The notes under the pieces are model-generated. The model was not told the origin of the DNA. It saw nothing but the letters and a program-made list of their open reading frames with translations, and made no database searches. The translations under genes and the position numbers were made by a program. Below are positions 13,620 through 23,806 of a DNA stretch of 64,000 nucleotides, in pieces (positions within the stretch are counted from its first letter, which is position 1; each line of letters starts with the position of its first letter). Origin of the DNA: Eleusine coracana subsp. coracana (Eukaryota > Streptophyta > Magnoliopsida > Poales > Poaceae); NCBI GenBank assembly GCA_032690845.1, contig CM064428.1, positions 22,108,001 to 22,172,000 on the forward strand, read 5' to 3'.

Positions 13620-14420
13620 ATATTCTTTCTGAAGAGCGAGTCCAGAGGGCCCCTAAAGGCTGATGCCAAAGGGCAAGTCCGAAGGACCCCGAGATGGTTG
13701 ATGTTGAAGGGTGAGTCCGAAGGGCCCCCAATAGGTTGATGTCGAGGGATGAATCCGAATGGCCTTCTGAAGGCTCACGTCGAAGGACCTTTTTTTTCCC
13801 GATAGATGAACAAGAAACGAAACCGAATGTGCATCCAAAGGATGAAGAATAAACTAGCCCGAAGGCACATCCCGAAGGATGAACAAGAAGGGAGCATGAA
13901 GGCACATCCCGAAGGATGATCGGGAACCAGCCCGATGGCACACCTCGAAGGGTGAAGAAGAAACCAGCCCGAAGGCACATCTCGAAGGATGAACGAGAAC
14001 CAGCCCGAAGGCATATCCGAAGGACGCCTAAAAACGAGCCCAAAGGCACATCCCGAAGGACAACTTGGACACGAGCCCGAAGACAGATCCCAAAGGGTAA
14101 CTTAGAAACGAGCCCGAAGACAGATCCTGAAAGACAACTTGGAAACGAGCCCGAAAATAGATCCCAAAGGGTAACTTGGAAACGAGCCCAAAGGCAGCTC
14201 CTAAAAGGCAACATGGAAATGAGCCCGGAGGCAGATCCCGAAAGACAACTTATAAACGAGCCCGAAGGCAAACTTTATAAACGAGCCCGATGACAGATCC
14301 CGAAGGGTCGCCAGAAAAGGTGGCCGAAGGGCCTCCGAAAAATGTGCCCGAAGGCAGATCCCGAAGGGCCACTGGAAAAGGTGCCCGAAGGCTAATCCCA
14401 AAGGATCACTTAAGCCGAAC
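13620..14420. repeat. 37-bp minisatellite inside the LARD-like element
   Basis: Imperfect tandem units of about 37 bp, built around 'acgagcccgaag' and 'agatcccgaaggg', are clearest from 14040 to 14300 and decay toward 13620. They lie just inside the primer-binding region of the minus-strand element, in what would be its 5' leader. They create apparent ORFs (13597-14271 minus, 13916-14293 plus) that are only translated repeats. Confidence 0.8.
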
Positions 14421-14491
14421 GACCCCGGGCTTTTGCTCAAAAAATTCAACTTCTGCTCACGAGACTTTTTGTCCCCATAGACGGTGCCAGC

Positions 14492-14812
14492 TGTTGTGGT
14501 TACAAGTCCCAACATACATATAATGGGCTATGTCAACCCGAAGGATTGACAAAGCTAGAGGAAGGATACAACTAGCCAAGAAGAGAAGGAGTCGGCCTGA
14601 ATCAATCCGTCCCCCTCATGACCTCTAGTGTCTTGTATTTATAGAAAGGGCTACCCTCGATATGTTATAAATCACCCTTTTACCCTTTATGGGGGTACAA
14701 GTACACAAATACTCTTAGACTTACAATTGGACCAAAATTACTATATAGATCAAACATGAGGTAACTGAGCCCATAAAGAAAAACAATGAGTTTTTTAATC
14801 CTAGCTCCAACA
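14492..14812 (-). repeat. LTR of the LARD-like element with adjacent primer-binding site
   Basis: TGTTGGAGCTAGG begins at 14812 on the minus strand and the unit ends ...CCACAACA at 14492, giving TGTTG/CAACA ends. Next to it, 14473-14490, the minus strand reads TGGCACCGTCTATGGGGA, close to the TGGCGCCGT-type primer-binding sites of plant gypsy elements. A TATA-like CTATAAATA lies at about 14637-14645 on the minus strand, consistent with the LTR orientation. Confidence 0.7.
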
Positions 14813-15420
14813 CATCAGAAGGAACTCGGCTGGCTAATGCTGTAACTGTAACCCTGATGGTCTGATCTGTTCATTGATCATGCACTGATGGGGCAAGCAC
14901 GGCGAGACCCACAAAGCGCGTTAGGTGGAGTCGAGGTGAGCTACAAGCAGTTTTAACCTTTGGTATACTTCGACACTGCCGTCAGAGGTAGCTGTATTTC
15001 CTATCTGTTCTGCCATACAATAACAGCAACAAAATCGGTTCTCCAATTAACACGTATCACCCTATAGATAATCTAGAATAACCATTATGAAAGCCCTTAT
15101 TGATGGGCAGACATTGGATGGATGTCCAGGCATTGGGACGGAACGACGCTATTAGAGGCGAATATAATTTCACCAGTACGCATGGAAACAATGCATACGC
15201 ATTCATGATGTAAGTTTACAAGCTTGCAAACTGACAACGAATTGTCAGCCAAATCAGACACGCAAAAAAAAAGTGAATACCTTTTACGAAACAGGAGGAA
15301 AGTCAATGTTCTTATATAAAGGTACCATGTTGTGTGCCTGCAAAGAGAAAAACAGGACGGTCGCACATACTCACACGGGAACAAGTGCTTTTACTCTGGC
15401 AGCGGAACGCAATACATTGA
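14813..15420. other. Unassigned intergenic sequence
   Basis: No ORF or repeat that I recognise. The short reading frames here are unsupported. The right edge (15412-15420) is the left target duplication of the adjoining MITE. Confidence 0.4.
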
Positions 15421-15947
15421 GAGAATTCCTTTCTTGCCTTAAAAAAATCACTTCTTTCTTTATTTCTTTCTTATTCTCTTTTGATGTAAACTTTTCTATA
15501 TGGATAAGAAGCTATTCTTTTTATCTTTTCATTAGATTTGACTACTAACGGTGTTAAGTGAAGAGTGAAATAATTATTTTATCCCTGATAATATTAAGGT
15601 TTTAGTCTTTATTTGTGACAATCTCATAGTTTTTTTATTTTATAGTTGTACAAATTATTTGTATTATATTTTTTAACATAAAAATATAACATAGATATTT
15701 TAGGAACTAAGGCATATAAATAATATCACTGATATTATCACAAAGAATAAACTAAAAATTAATATTTGATTTTATATCAGGAGTAAAATAATCATTTGAT
15801 TTCTATCTTAACACTGTTAGTAGTTAAATCTAACGGAAGGATCAAGATAGGAACAAAAATTAACTTCTTGTTCATATAAAAAAGTTCATTTCAAAAGAGA
15901 GCAAGAAAACAAAAGGTAATTTTTTTAAAGATATGTAAGAAGTTCTC
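15421..15947. mobile_element. Mutator-type MITE with about 150-bp terminal inverted repeats
   Basis: The left end GAGAATTCCTTTC and the right end, read inward as GAGAACTTCTTAC, begin long imperfect inverted repeats that align through a shared TTAAAAAAAT and on to 'attagatttgactactaac'. It is flanked by 9-bp duplications ATACATTGA (15412-15420) and GTACATTGA (15948-15956), 8 of 9 identical. The 9-bp duplication with long GAGA-starting repeats fits Mutator. No coding capacity. Confidence 0.75.
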
Positions 15948-15963
15948 GTACATTGAATAAATC

Positions 15964-16056
15964 GTTTCTTTCGTGTATCTTACATATAGGAATACGATAA
16001 AGGTAACAAGTTTCTTTTGTATATCTTACATATAGGAATACGATGAAGGTAACAAG
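15964..16056. repeat. Tandem duplication, about 46 bp, two copies
   Basis: 'tatcttacatataggaatac' occurs at about 15977 and again at about 16024, in two head-to-tail copies with few differences, directly before the Stowaway-like element. Confidence 0.7.
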
Positions 16057-16058
16057 TA

Positions 16059-16576
16059 CTCCTTCGGTCCCAAAATATAAACATTCTAAATTATAGAAAA
16101 TAGTATCTTAGATTTATAGCATATACAATAAATCTAAATATAATGAAAGGACATGTAGTCTAGTGGTTACAAGAGTCTTAGTAGCACCTCATATTCTAGG
16201 TTCGACTTTCCGTGAAAGCGAATTTCCTAGTATTTAACAGTATTATGCTTTCAGTAGTAGACGACATTCCCGTCAACAGCGAGACGCCAGTAGTGATTTC
16301 GTCAATTCAGAGAATTTGTCGGTTCAGTCTTCAAAGAAGCTTATAGGGGTAGGATTTGCGTACATGTGTTTATAGGGGTGAGTGTGCGTGTATTGTGAGT
16401 GTCTGAGTTGTACTGTGTAATTAAAAAAAGAAAAAATCTGAACACACAATTATCCATATACATTAAAAATACTATGAATCTAGACTAAAATATTAACTAT
16501 TTATATTTTAAGATGAATCTACTAGTTGAGAATCTGGACTAAAGCGTTAAATGTTTATATTTTAAAGTAGAGATAG
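16059..16576. mobile_element. Stowaway-like MITE split by a SINE
   Basis: The left end CTCCTTCGGTCCCAAAATATAA follows a TA. The right end is a decayed inverted version (tttatattttaaagtagagatag, then TA at 16577). Without the nested SINE the element is about 230 bp, normal for Stowaway. The right end is poorly preserved. Confidence 0.5.
16149..16436 (+). mobile_element. tRNA-derived SINE
   Basis: Internal RNA polymerase III promoter: A box TAGTCTAGTGG (about 16156-16166) and B box GGTTCGACT (16199-16207). The 3' part, 'tataggggtgagtgtgcgtg', ends in an A-rich tail at about 16421-16436. This matches the general build of grass SINEs. Clear target duplications were not found. Confidence 0.7.
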
Positions 16577-16672
16577 TACTTAGTTAATTAGACAATAATC
16601 CGAAGCTGGCATAAAGATTGATGCAACCGTAGAGAAAACAACAACAGATGCAACAAGAAGTCAAAAAGTCGG

Positions 16673-18151
16673 TCACTTGCCGAGTTGGTCCCTGAGATTT
16701 GCTGAATCCGCCAGGAACCGGACAAATGCTGTCAGCGAGGTGCCACTACCCTCCAACGCCGCCTTAGCTTGTTGTTTGCGTGCCGCAACTCGCTTCCTGA
16801 GCTGCCTACCCTCTTCGGATTCCTCCATCATCACGAGCCTTACCTTCGCTTCAACCTCCTCTGCCTTGATGAAACCTCCCATGTACTCTTCCTCCACCCC
16901 GACGCCCATGTCCTGGGTCATGAGCACCTTGTTGAACATCTGTTCTGCATACAGAGGCCAGCACAGCATGGGCACACCTGCAGTGACGCCCTCCAACGTC
17001 GAGTTCCAGCCGCAGTGCGTCACGAATGCACCCGTTGCTGGGTGGTGAAGAACGTCCACCTGTGGCGCCCATGACTCGACCACGAGACCCCGGTGCTTGG
17101 TCCGCTCAAGAAAGCCATCCGGAAATAGCGTGTCAAAATTGTCGGAGTCGTTGATGCCGGGCGGCCTCCGCACGGCCCACAGAAACCGTTGCCCGGAATT
17201 CTCGAGGCCGACGGCGATCTCCCTTATCTGCTCCGCCGAGTGCGTTCCCCTGCTCCCGAAGCAGAGGAACACGACGCTGCGATTCGGCTGGGCGTCGAGC
17301 CACGCGAGGCACTCATCGTGCCTCTCAACTCCAGCTTCATCCGTTGCTGCGCTCGTGCCGTGGCCACCGCCGATCAACGGCCCGACGCAGTAGATCGGTG
17401 GCATCTCCCGACCCGGGACGACGCACTGATGAGGATCCCTCAGCGCCTGCACGGCCCGGGTCTCCAGCGACTCGAACGTGTTGACCAGCACGCCGTGCGT
17501 GTCCACGGTCCGGTTCCACACATCCACCTCCGCCTTGCAGAGCTCGTCCTCCTCCGGGTGCTCCAGTACGTCCTTCACGAGATGGGACGCCGGAATCGGA
17601 GGCACGCCACGAAACTCAATCGGCGCGTCTCCGAGCGCCTTCAAGCCTTCTTGCCTACCCGCAAGCACCTCCGGCAGCTGCGTCACGACGGCCAGGAACG
17701 CGGCCGCCGATGCGAAGAAGGTGTAGACGGGGACGCCCAGATTAGTGGCCACGTCGACGGCGTAGGTGGAGAACATACCGGTGACCAAGGAGTGCAGGCG
17801 GTGGCGTGGGACGATGGAGCGGAGGAACCTCTCGAGCTCGTCGTTGTACCGCTGCAGAAGCAGTAGCGTTTGGAGGAACGGAGGCTTGCCGGATCCCGCG
17901 AGGCCGGTGTCCGGAACCGGAGGAAGGGAGTGGAAATTGATGGCCGGGTTGGAGGCGGCGAGGCTGTCGACGTCGATGATGCGGTAGTCCGGTGATTCCG
18001 AGGGCGGTTCGACGAGGACCATGGTGACGTCGTAGCCGTGCCTGAGGAAGACCTTGGTCAGGTGCAGCATGGGAGTGACGTGGCCGACGCCGGGACCGGG
18101 GTATAGGACGACGGTCTGCTGCTTCTTCTTGGCCATGGATGTCTTGTCCAT
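16673..18151 (-). CDS. UDP-glycosyltransferase, UGT88-like (intact copy, UGT-1)
   Basis: Single-exon, 492 residues, ATG at 18151. The family (GT1, GT-B fold, cytosolic) transfers sugar from a UDP-sugar to small acceptors such as flavonoids. The N-terminal acceptor half has the catalytic His at residue 24 (GPGVGH). The C-terminal donor half carries a full 44-residue PSPG box, residues 361-404, starting WAPQ, with HCGWNS in the middle and ending YAEQ. The final Gln usually goes with UDP-glucose. At residue 125 there is Gly (LVTGMFS) where related enzymes have the Asp that pairs with the His, so the catalytic dyad looks incomplete. Substrate cannot be told from sequence; the UGT88 group includes chalcone, flavonoid and anthocyanidin glucosyltransferases. 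Closest in the window to UGT-4 (shared LETRAVQALRDPHQCV). A second in-frame Met at residue 6 is a possible start. Confidence 0.9.
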   Translation of the reverse strand: MDKTSMAKKKQQTVVLYPGPGVGHVTPMLHLTKVFLRHGYDVTMVLVEPPSESPDYRIIDVDSLAASNPAINFHSLPPVPDTGLAGSGKPPFLQTLLLLQRYNDELERFLRSIVPRHRLHSLVTGMFSTYAVDVATNLGVPVYTFFASAAAFLAVVTQLPEVLAGRQEGLKALGDAPIEFRGVPPIPASHLVKDVLEHPEEDELCKAEVDVWNRTVDTHGVLVNTFESLETRAVQALRDPHQCVVPGREMPPIYCVGPLIGGGHGTSAATDEAGVERHDECLAWLDAQPNRSVVFLCFGSRGTHSAEQIREIAVGLENSGQRFLWAVRRPPGINDSDNFDTLFPDGFLERTKHRGLVVESWAPQVDVLHHPATGAFVTHCGWNSTLEGVTAGVPMLCWPLYAEQMFNKVLMTQDMGVGVEEEYMGGFIKAEEVEAKVRLVMMEESEEGRQLRKRVAARKQQAKAALEGSGTSLTAFVRFLADSANLRDQLGK

Positions 18152-18335
18152 TGGGGAGAGTGTGGACCTTGGTCTGCTTCGGTTGGATTGGGTAAGATAA
18201 ACAAACTAATCTTTTTTAGGATGGCGTTATGGAGGGACATGGCTGTGCGGCGGAACAGGCCAGAGATAAGTAGTTGGACTCCAGCAAGTATGTGGCTGGT
18301 AACATTATGAATGCTGACTTAAAACTGCTGTGAGG

Positions 18336-18343
18336 TTAAATAG
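18336..18343 (-). promoter_or_regulatory. Possible TATA box of UGT-1
   Basis: CTATTTAA on the minus strand, 185 bases before the ATG. Weak match and rather far away. No better candidate is seen closer. Confidence 0.3.
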
Positions 18344-18623
18344 ATGTGTCGTCTTCCGCTCAGTCCCTGTGACCGCGAGTAGGTATCGTAATCGCCCTCG
18401 ACATAGGTGTTTTGGTGAAATAATTGCCTAGGCAAGAAATTTAGTGGGAAAGAGAATATAAAGCACTGCAACATCTTCTGTAGCACAGATGACTGGATCC
18501 ATAGAATAGAAATATATTTTTCTTACAAAAAACACTAGTTTTACAACATTCATTGGAGATGCTTTTATCCATGTAACTAGAAACAACAGCAGAAATCCAT
18601 TTTTGAAAGGTGCTGTACGTTTA

Positions 18624-19763
18624 GGCCCTGTTTGGATATATGAATTTTAAGGAACTACAGTATTGGAAAACCAGAGTTTTTTCAGTCGTAGGTTAAAAAG
18701 AGCAGAGTATACAAAACTACAGTAATTTGTTGCTTTAACGAAAACCATGACGTGTTTGGCACTTGAGTTATCTGTTATAGTATTTTTGACTAAAAAATAG
18801 CTGTTGTTCCGACTAGCCGTTAAAATATTTAAATTAGCAGATATTCCCATCAGATAGGGGCTTTACACGCCTTCATATCAAATCCTGAGATGAAAAAAAA
18901 ATCATAACTGCAAACATACGTGCTGAACGCTTCCTTCCTGCAGCCCCTTCGCTTTCTTTTTCTATGGTTATGGCTACAAGTGAGAGGACAGAGTCCAAGC
19001 AGGGGACAGATGAGAAACGTGAAGAGAGAGGAAGAGAACGGAGCGCCGAGTGTGTCGCGGCTAGTGCTGGCTAAACGGGTCGTCCGGCCCAAGCACGGAA
19101 AGGCATGACCTGTCTTATTTTGGACCTGCATGGTACAAAATTGATTTCGGGTTGTGTCGTGCTGGGCCGGTTTGTCAGAACTATGACACGATAACATGTT
19201 TTGGTCTATTAATATAAAATGAAGAAAAAAGTGAGCTAGAAGAGGATTTGAAACCAAGATCTCTTGCATGAGAGAGAAGAGGTTTCATCACTAGACCATT
19301 ATATTCTTGTTGTACCTCTATAGAATATGTATTATTTTTAATATTTATATTTTGGGCTGTGTATAACTGGATCTATTTCATACTTCATCAGGCCAATAGT
19401 TAATTGGGCCGTGCCCGTGCCGCCCGTCGGGCTGGACTCTCAGCCCAAGCATGGCCCGTACCGTAGCCTTGGGCTGGCATAGAAATAAACGGGCCATGCT
19501 ATGCTTGGACCAGGCTAAAAATTTCGTGCTTCGAGCCGGCCCATGTGACACGACCTATTTGGACAGCACTAGTCGCCTCGGTTTATAAAAAAGGAAGTCT
19601 GAAGTGGATTTTTTGGTACTCCAAAAATATCACAGTTTCAACAAAATTGCAGTTTCGGAAAGTACCGTATTTTTTTGTTTTCAAACACCTCAAAGTTTTG
19701 AAAACTACAGTATTTTCAGAAATGCCTAAAAACCATAAAAATACCACGTAGCCAAACATGGCC
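18624..19763. mobile_element. PIF/Harbinger-like (Tourist-type) element with nested hAT
   Basis: The ends GGCCCTGTTTGG (left) and CCAAACATGGCC (right) are inverted and flanked by TTA on both sides (18621-18623, 19764-19766), as expected for PIF/Harbinger. The inner flanks also pair ('aactacagtatt' left, 'aaactacagtattttc' right). Without the nested hAT it is about 620 bp. No transposase ORF. Confidence 0.65.
19062..19571. mobile_element. hAT-like MITE nested in the Harbinger-like element
   Basis: Terminal inverted repeats TAGTGCTGGC.AAA..GGTCGT and their right-hand counterpart ending CAGCACTA. Flanking 8-mers are GTCGCGGC (19054-19061) and GTCGCCTC (19572-19579), 6 of 8 identical. The interior is rich in 'cgggc'/'gcccg' palindromic stretches. 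510 bp, non-coding. Confidence 0.6.
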
Positions 19764-21042
19764 TTAAATGTTACAATAGTCTCTTTTTCATGAGCAAAAT
19801 ATAATATACCTAGAATAAAGTTGAAATCATAAAGACAATAACTTTTTATGATTTTTTTAAAAAAAATTTACACCTTGTTCGTCACATCGATATTAAAGGC
19901 TTCATTGAAGTCTGGAGATCTCCAAGACGACTCCCCATGGAGCATGCAACATCAAAGCCAATGTTGTCGTCTATCCATAAAAGGATTAAGTTTTCAGCCG
20001 AAGATTTAAAGTGGCGTGAGCACACAAACAACACCCGCATGAAGGTACATGACATCTGAAGATGTCAGTGTTGTCACGCACTACAAGACAGTCTAGGCAC
20101 GCACTACAAGACAGTCTAGGCTCTCGCTCATGCTAGATCACCATAATGGTACCCACAGTGAGCAGATCGTCCACTATGAACATCTAACCACCGGTCATCA
20201 TGATGAAGATCTGAGATTAGGATTTAGGGTTTAAGTAATAGGAAGAGGAAAACTAAAAAAAATAGAAACCCCACCACCATCATCACTATAGTTGTGCGAG
20301 CTTTGACCGGCAGCAGCTCTGGCGGTGGCAGGAAGAGGAAGGGGAAGGTTTAGGAGGGGAGGGGGGGGGGGGGGGGGGGGGGGTTGCTATCAGCAGCGGG
20401 AAGGATGGCGTTATGTATCCATATTATGGAGTCACTGACCGAGTCGTGTGAGAGCGACATATATTACAGAAATGTAAATATTACTATATATCAGTCAACT
20501 AGTTGCTTCAAATCTAAAAACTAGATACAATTATATTTTTGAAAAAAATATATAGTCTGACCCCATACAGTTACTTGAATGAAAAATTGTTTCTCGAGGC
20601 AATCTTACTATCAAGCATAGACTTATCTAAATCTATTATTTTGCACAACTATCATACTGTGGATATATTCATGATGTGAACACATGATTAAAAATCCAAA
20701 TGCCGTAATTTCATAGTGGCGCATGTGTGGTTACAAGAGCGTTAATTACAGGAATATGCATTCTAGATATGTCACAATTCACAAGGGGTGGATGTCGGGA
20801 GCTGGCACGGCTCGACTTATAGTTTGTTGAAAAATTGACTCGACTCGGCTTGGCTAAGCTGATCATATAAATAAGCTAAAATCTTAGCTCGGCTCGATTG
20901 TCATGTGGGCTAACCTCTCCGTATACTTATAGACATAGGGAATATTCAACTGGCTTGTTATATGTGTCTCAATAACAAGACCAACTTGCGGCGCGTGAAA
21001 GATATTCAAGTGATGCTCGTTGACAAGTATAAAATATACTAG
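19764..21042. other. Intergenic, with poly-G tract and short duplications
   Basis: No gene recognised. It contains a perfect 23-bp tandem duplication (20075-20097 and 20098-20120, unit beginning cacgcactacaag), a hairpin GACATCTGAAGATGTC at 20051-20066, and an uninterrupted run of 23 G at 20361-20383. The stretch around 20790-20900 repeats 'ggctcgact'-like words and may be an old MITE. Confidence 0.5.
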
Positions 21043-21044
21043 TA

Positions 21045-21280
21045 CTTTCTCCGTTCCAAAATTATTGTCGTCATTGACTTTTTTCATTAACTTTGACTAT
21101 TCATCTTATTTAAAATATTTAAAAAAATATCATATATTTTCTTATGATTTATTTTATTACTAGATAAAATTTAAATATAACTTATAATTTTTTATTTTTA
21201 AATAAATATTTTAAATAAGATGAATGGTTAAAGATAACGAAAAAAGTCAATGACAATAACAATTTTGGAATAGAAGGAGT
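21045..21280. mobile_element. Stowaway-like MITE, copy 1 (3' of UGT-2)
   Basis: The ends CTTTCTCCGTTCCAAAATTA and the inverted ...CAATTTTGGAATAGAAGGAG are flanked by TA. 236 bp, with paired 'tcattgactttttt' / 'aaaaaagtcaatga' inside. Clearly related to the copy at 24436-24670. The reading frame of UGT-2 runs into this element. Confidence 0.8.
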
Positions 21281-22805
21281 AGAGAGAAAGAATCAAATGA
21301 TGACATGTAGACAAATAGATTATTTACGTCATCCAAGAACTGGACAAACGCTGCTTGCGACGAGCCACCATCCTCCAGCGCCGCCTTCGCTTCGTTCTTG
21401 CGTGCCAGCGCTTGCGCTCTGAGTTCTTTTCCCTCTCGAGACTCTATTACCAGTCTCACCTTCCCCTCCACCTCCTTGGCATTGATGAATCCTGTTCTGT
21501 ACCCCTCCATCTCCACCCCTATACCCATAACATCTGTTATCAACACTTTGTTAAATTTCTGCTCCGCGTAGAGCGGCCAGCACAGCAGGGGCACCCCATT
21601 AGTGATGGCCTCCAGCATCGAGTTCCACCCGCAGTGCGTCAAGAATGCGCCTGTTGATGGGTGTTGGAGCACGTCCACCTGTGGTACCCATGACTCGACG
21701 ACGAAGCCCCGGTCCTTGGTCTTCTCTAAGAACCCCTGTGGAAGGAAAGCGTCGAGATTATTCCTTGAGTCATCGGTGGAAACTGGCTTCCGAAGCCCCG
21801 GTCCTTGGTCTTCTCTAAGAACCGGTGCGCCTGTTGATGGGTGTTGGAGCACGTCCAGAGGAACCGTTGCCCAGACTTATCGAGACCGATGGCGATCTCC
21901 CTGAGCTGTTCTGCGGAGATCAAGCCCAGGCTCCCAAAGCAAAGGAACACGACACTGAGCTCCGGCTGTGCATCGAGCCATGTGATACACTCATGCCTGT
22001 CTGCTCTCCCTTCATCCAGAATGCAGGCGCCCTCACTGACCAAGGGACCCACGCAGTAGACTGGGGGTAGTACCCGGCCCGGGACGCATTGGAGATCATC
22101 CCTGAGAGTTTGCACGGCCCGGCTCTCCAGCGACTCGAACGTGTTGACCAGGATACCATCTGTGCCCGTGCAACGCTTCAGGACACTGATCATGGTCCTG
22201 AACATATCGTCCTCCGGGTCAAGGAGGAAAGATGGCATAAGATGAGACGCCGGGAACGGTGGCACGCCGAGAAATTCCACGGGTTCCTCGCCAAGATCCT
22301 TCAACCCCGTCTTCCTTCCGGCGAGCAACGGCGGTAGCTGGGCCACCACAGCCAGAAGCGAGGCAGACGAGGCGAAGAACGTGTACACGGGAACCCGCAG
22401 TTTGGCAGCAACATCGGCGGCGTGTGCGGAGAACATGCAGGTGACCAGGGAGTGGAGGCGCCTTCGTGGGATGGAACAGAGGAAGGCCTCGAGCGCGTCG
22501 TTGTATCGCCTCATGAGCTGAAGCAAGACGAGGAGCGGTGGCTTGCTTGAGTTTTCGGTGAGGTCGTAGGAGACCGCCGGGAGGACGTGGAAGGAGATGA
22601 ACTTGTTCAGGGCTCTGATGCGGTCTGTAACGCCGGCGCCGAAGTTGGGGGAGCCGACAGGAAGCTCGACGAGCACCATGGTGATGTTGTACCCGTGCCG
22701 TAGGAAGACTTTTGCCAGCTGCAGCATCGGGAGGACATGGCCGACGAAGGGGATGGGGAAAAGGACTAGAGTCTGCTGTTTTGTGGGTATAGCTTCCTTG
22801 TCCAT
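21247..22805 (-). pseudogene. UDP-glycosyltransferase, UGT88-like (broken copy, UGT-2)
   Basis: ATG at 22805 (MDKEAIP). N-terminal half with His at residue 23 and Cys123 at the usual catalytic-Asp position. The donor half has a complete PSPG box (WVPQ...YAEQ, 44 residues). Between the halves, about 21791-21857 is an insertion made of two short copies of nearby gene sequence. It shifts the frame after GQRFLWT and ends the N-terminal frame at 21726. The 3' end has lost its own stop: compared with UGT-3 about 80 bp are missing after VNNL, and translation continues into the MITE to 21247. It could at most make an N-terminal fragment. Closest relative in the window is UGT-3. Confidence 0.85.
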
Positions 22806-22904
22806 AATCAGAAAACACAGCGTCTATCTCAACTATGGAAATGTTTGTGTAATGTGTTCACAAACTCTGCCTAGAACATATTGATCACACCTCCCGTTCA
22901 GTTG

Positions 22905-22912
22905 TATATATA
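22905..22912 (-). promoter_or_regulatory. TATA box of UGT-2
   Basis: TATATATA, 100 bases upstream of the ATG at 22805. Normal spacing for a plant promoter with a short leader. Confidence 0.5.
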
Positions 22913-23806
22913 CGACAGAACGGTTTGCTTTCGTGTTGTGTGTAAATAGGTATCATAATCTTTCTTGCACCAGCTAGTACCTGCCGTTTCAGCCTAAAAA
23001 ACACAACAAAATGGTTCAATTCCTATCCTATTATAATATTTATATAAGTCAGGTCTACTAAGTGCAAGATATTGTTTCTAAAGCTCAACTTTCATACGTT
23101 CAAATCATTGTTAACTCTCAGTCATCCGATCCATGACACATCCTCTGTCACCGTCAGCTGAAACTGCTGCAGCCACCCACAGGCCACAACGCGGTAATTA
23201 AGTTTTCCTCTTCAATTTGCATTTGCACCTTAAATTGGTTGCACGCTCACAGTCACCCATCCACATGCCACAATGATCAGTTAATTTTGCATTGGCATTA
23301 CCTTCAATTTCGTGGTTTCAGCAACTGTGGTCATTTCAGATATGGAAGACCTCTCCTGGACCGTTGTTTTGTCTGTTTTGCTTCCATTGCGCGGGTTACC
23401 ATAAGTATTTTCTTTGTTTGCATTTGCAATTATAATAATTGAATTATTCATACGGTCATTAAAATTGGAATGTTGATACAAACGGGTTCGGTCTACCATG
23501 CTAGTTTTTTTTTTCTTTTAGACGATGCAAAAAGAATCCGTCCTTCTTCTTATTATTGAGGTTAGAGCCAACATTTACAAAATTATTGCTGCAACTCAAA
23601 CATCACATAATGGTATATACCATTATGTTGTAAAGTCCTCACGAAAAGTGTCATTTTCATCATTCAATCTAACAAGAGCAATCCGCCTAACTAAATTATG
23701 CCATAAGACTAAGTTTTGGTCAACCAGACTCTTTCTAAAGGAAATATTAAATTATTAAGTGCAACCATACTGAATACTAGGGCCAGAATGGTATATATGT
23801 TTCTGG
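22913..23806. other. Intergenic, UGT-2 upstream region
   Basis: AT-rich, with no ORF or element that I can name. Two imperfect copies of a 'cacccacaggccacaa...gttaatt' / 'catccacatgccacaa...gttaatt' block lie near 23175 and 23258, suggesting an old local duplication. Confidence 0.4.

Larger units (their letters stand above)
7701..14812 (-). mobile_element. Large non-coding LTR element (LARD-like), CCGAAGG-rich, left part missing
   Basis: The right end is an LTR (14492-14812) with an adjoining primer-binding-like sequence. Leftwards to 7701 the DNA carries no gag or pol homology, but has many CCGAAGG/CCTTCGG motifs in both orientations (for example near 8133, 9300, 9413, 13317 and 14345). The Tat element appears inserted into it at 7700, and a copia solo LTR into its middle (about 10190-11850). 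The second LTR is not in the window. The shared motif style on both sides of the solo LTR supports one interrupted element, but this is inference. An alternative is several unrelated old insertions. Confidence 0.5.

Noticed and set aside
13597..14293. Long ORFs on both strands (224 aa minus, 125 aa plus)
   Set aside because: They are translations of the 37-bp minisatellite with low-complexity products, not genes.
17189..17866. 225-residue plus-strand ORF across UGT-1 (and similar ones across UGT-2, UGT-3 and UGT-4)
   Set aside because: Antisense shadow of GC-rich UGT coding sequence; recurs at the same place in each copy and has no recognisable domain.
20078..20110. CACTACAAGA-like words, as in CACTA transposon ends
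   Set aside because: They are part of a 23-bp local tandem duplication preceded by 'cacg'; no inverted partner, 3-bp duplication or subterminal repeats were seen.
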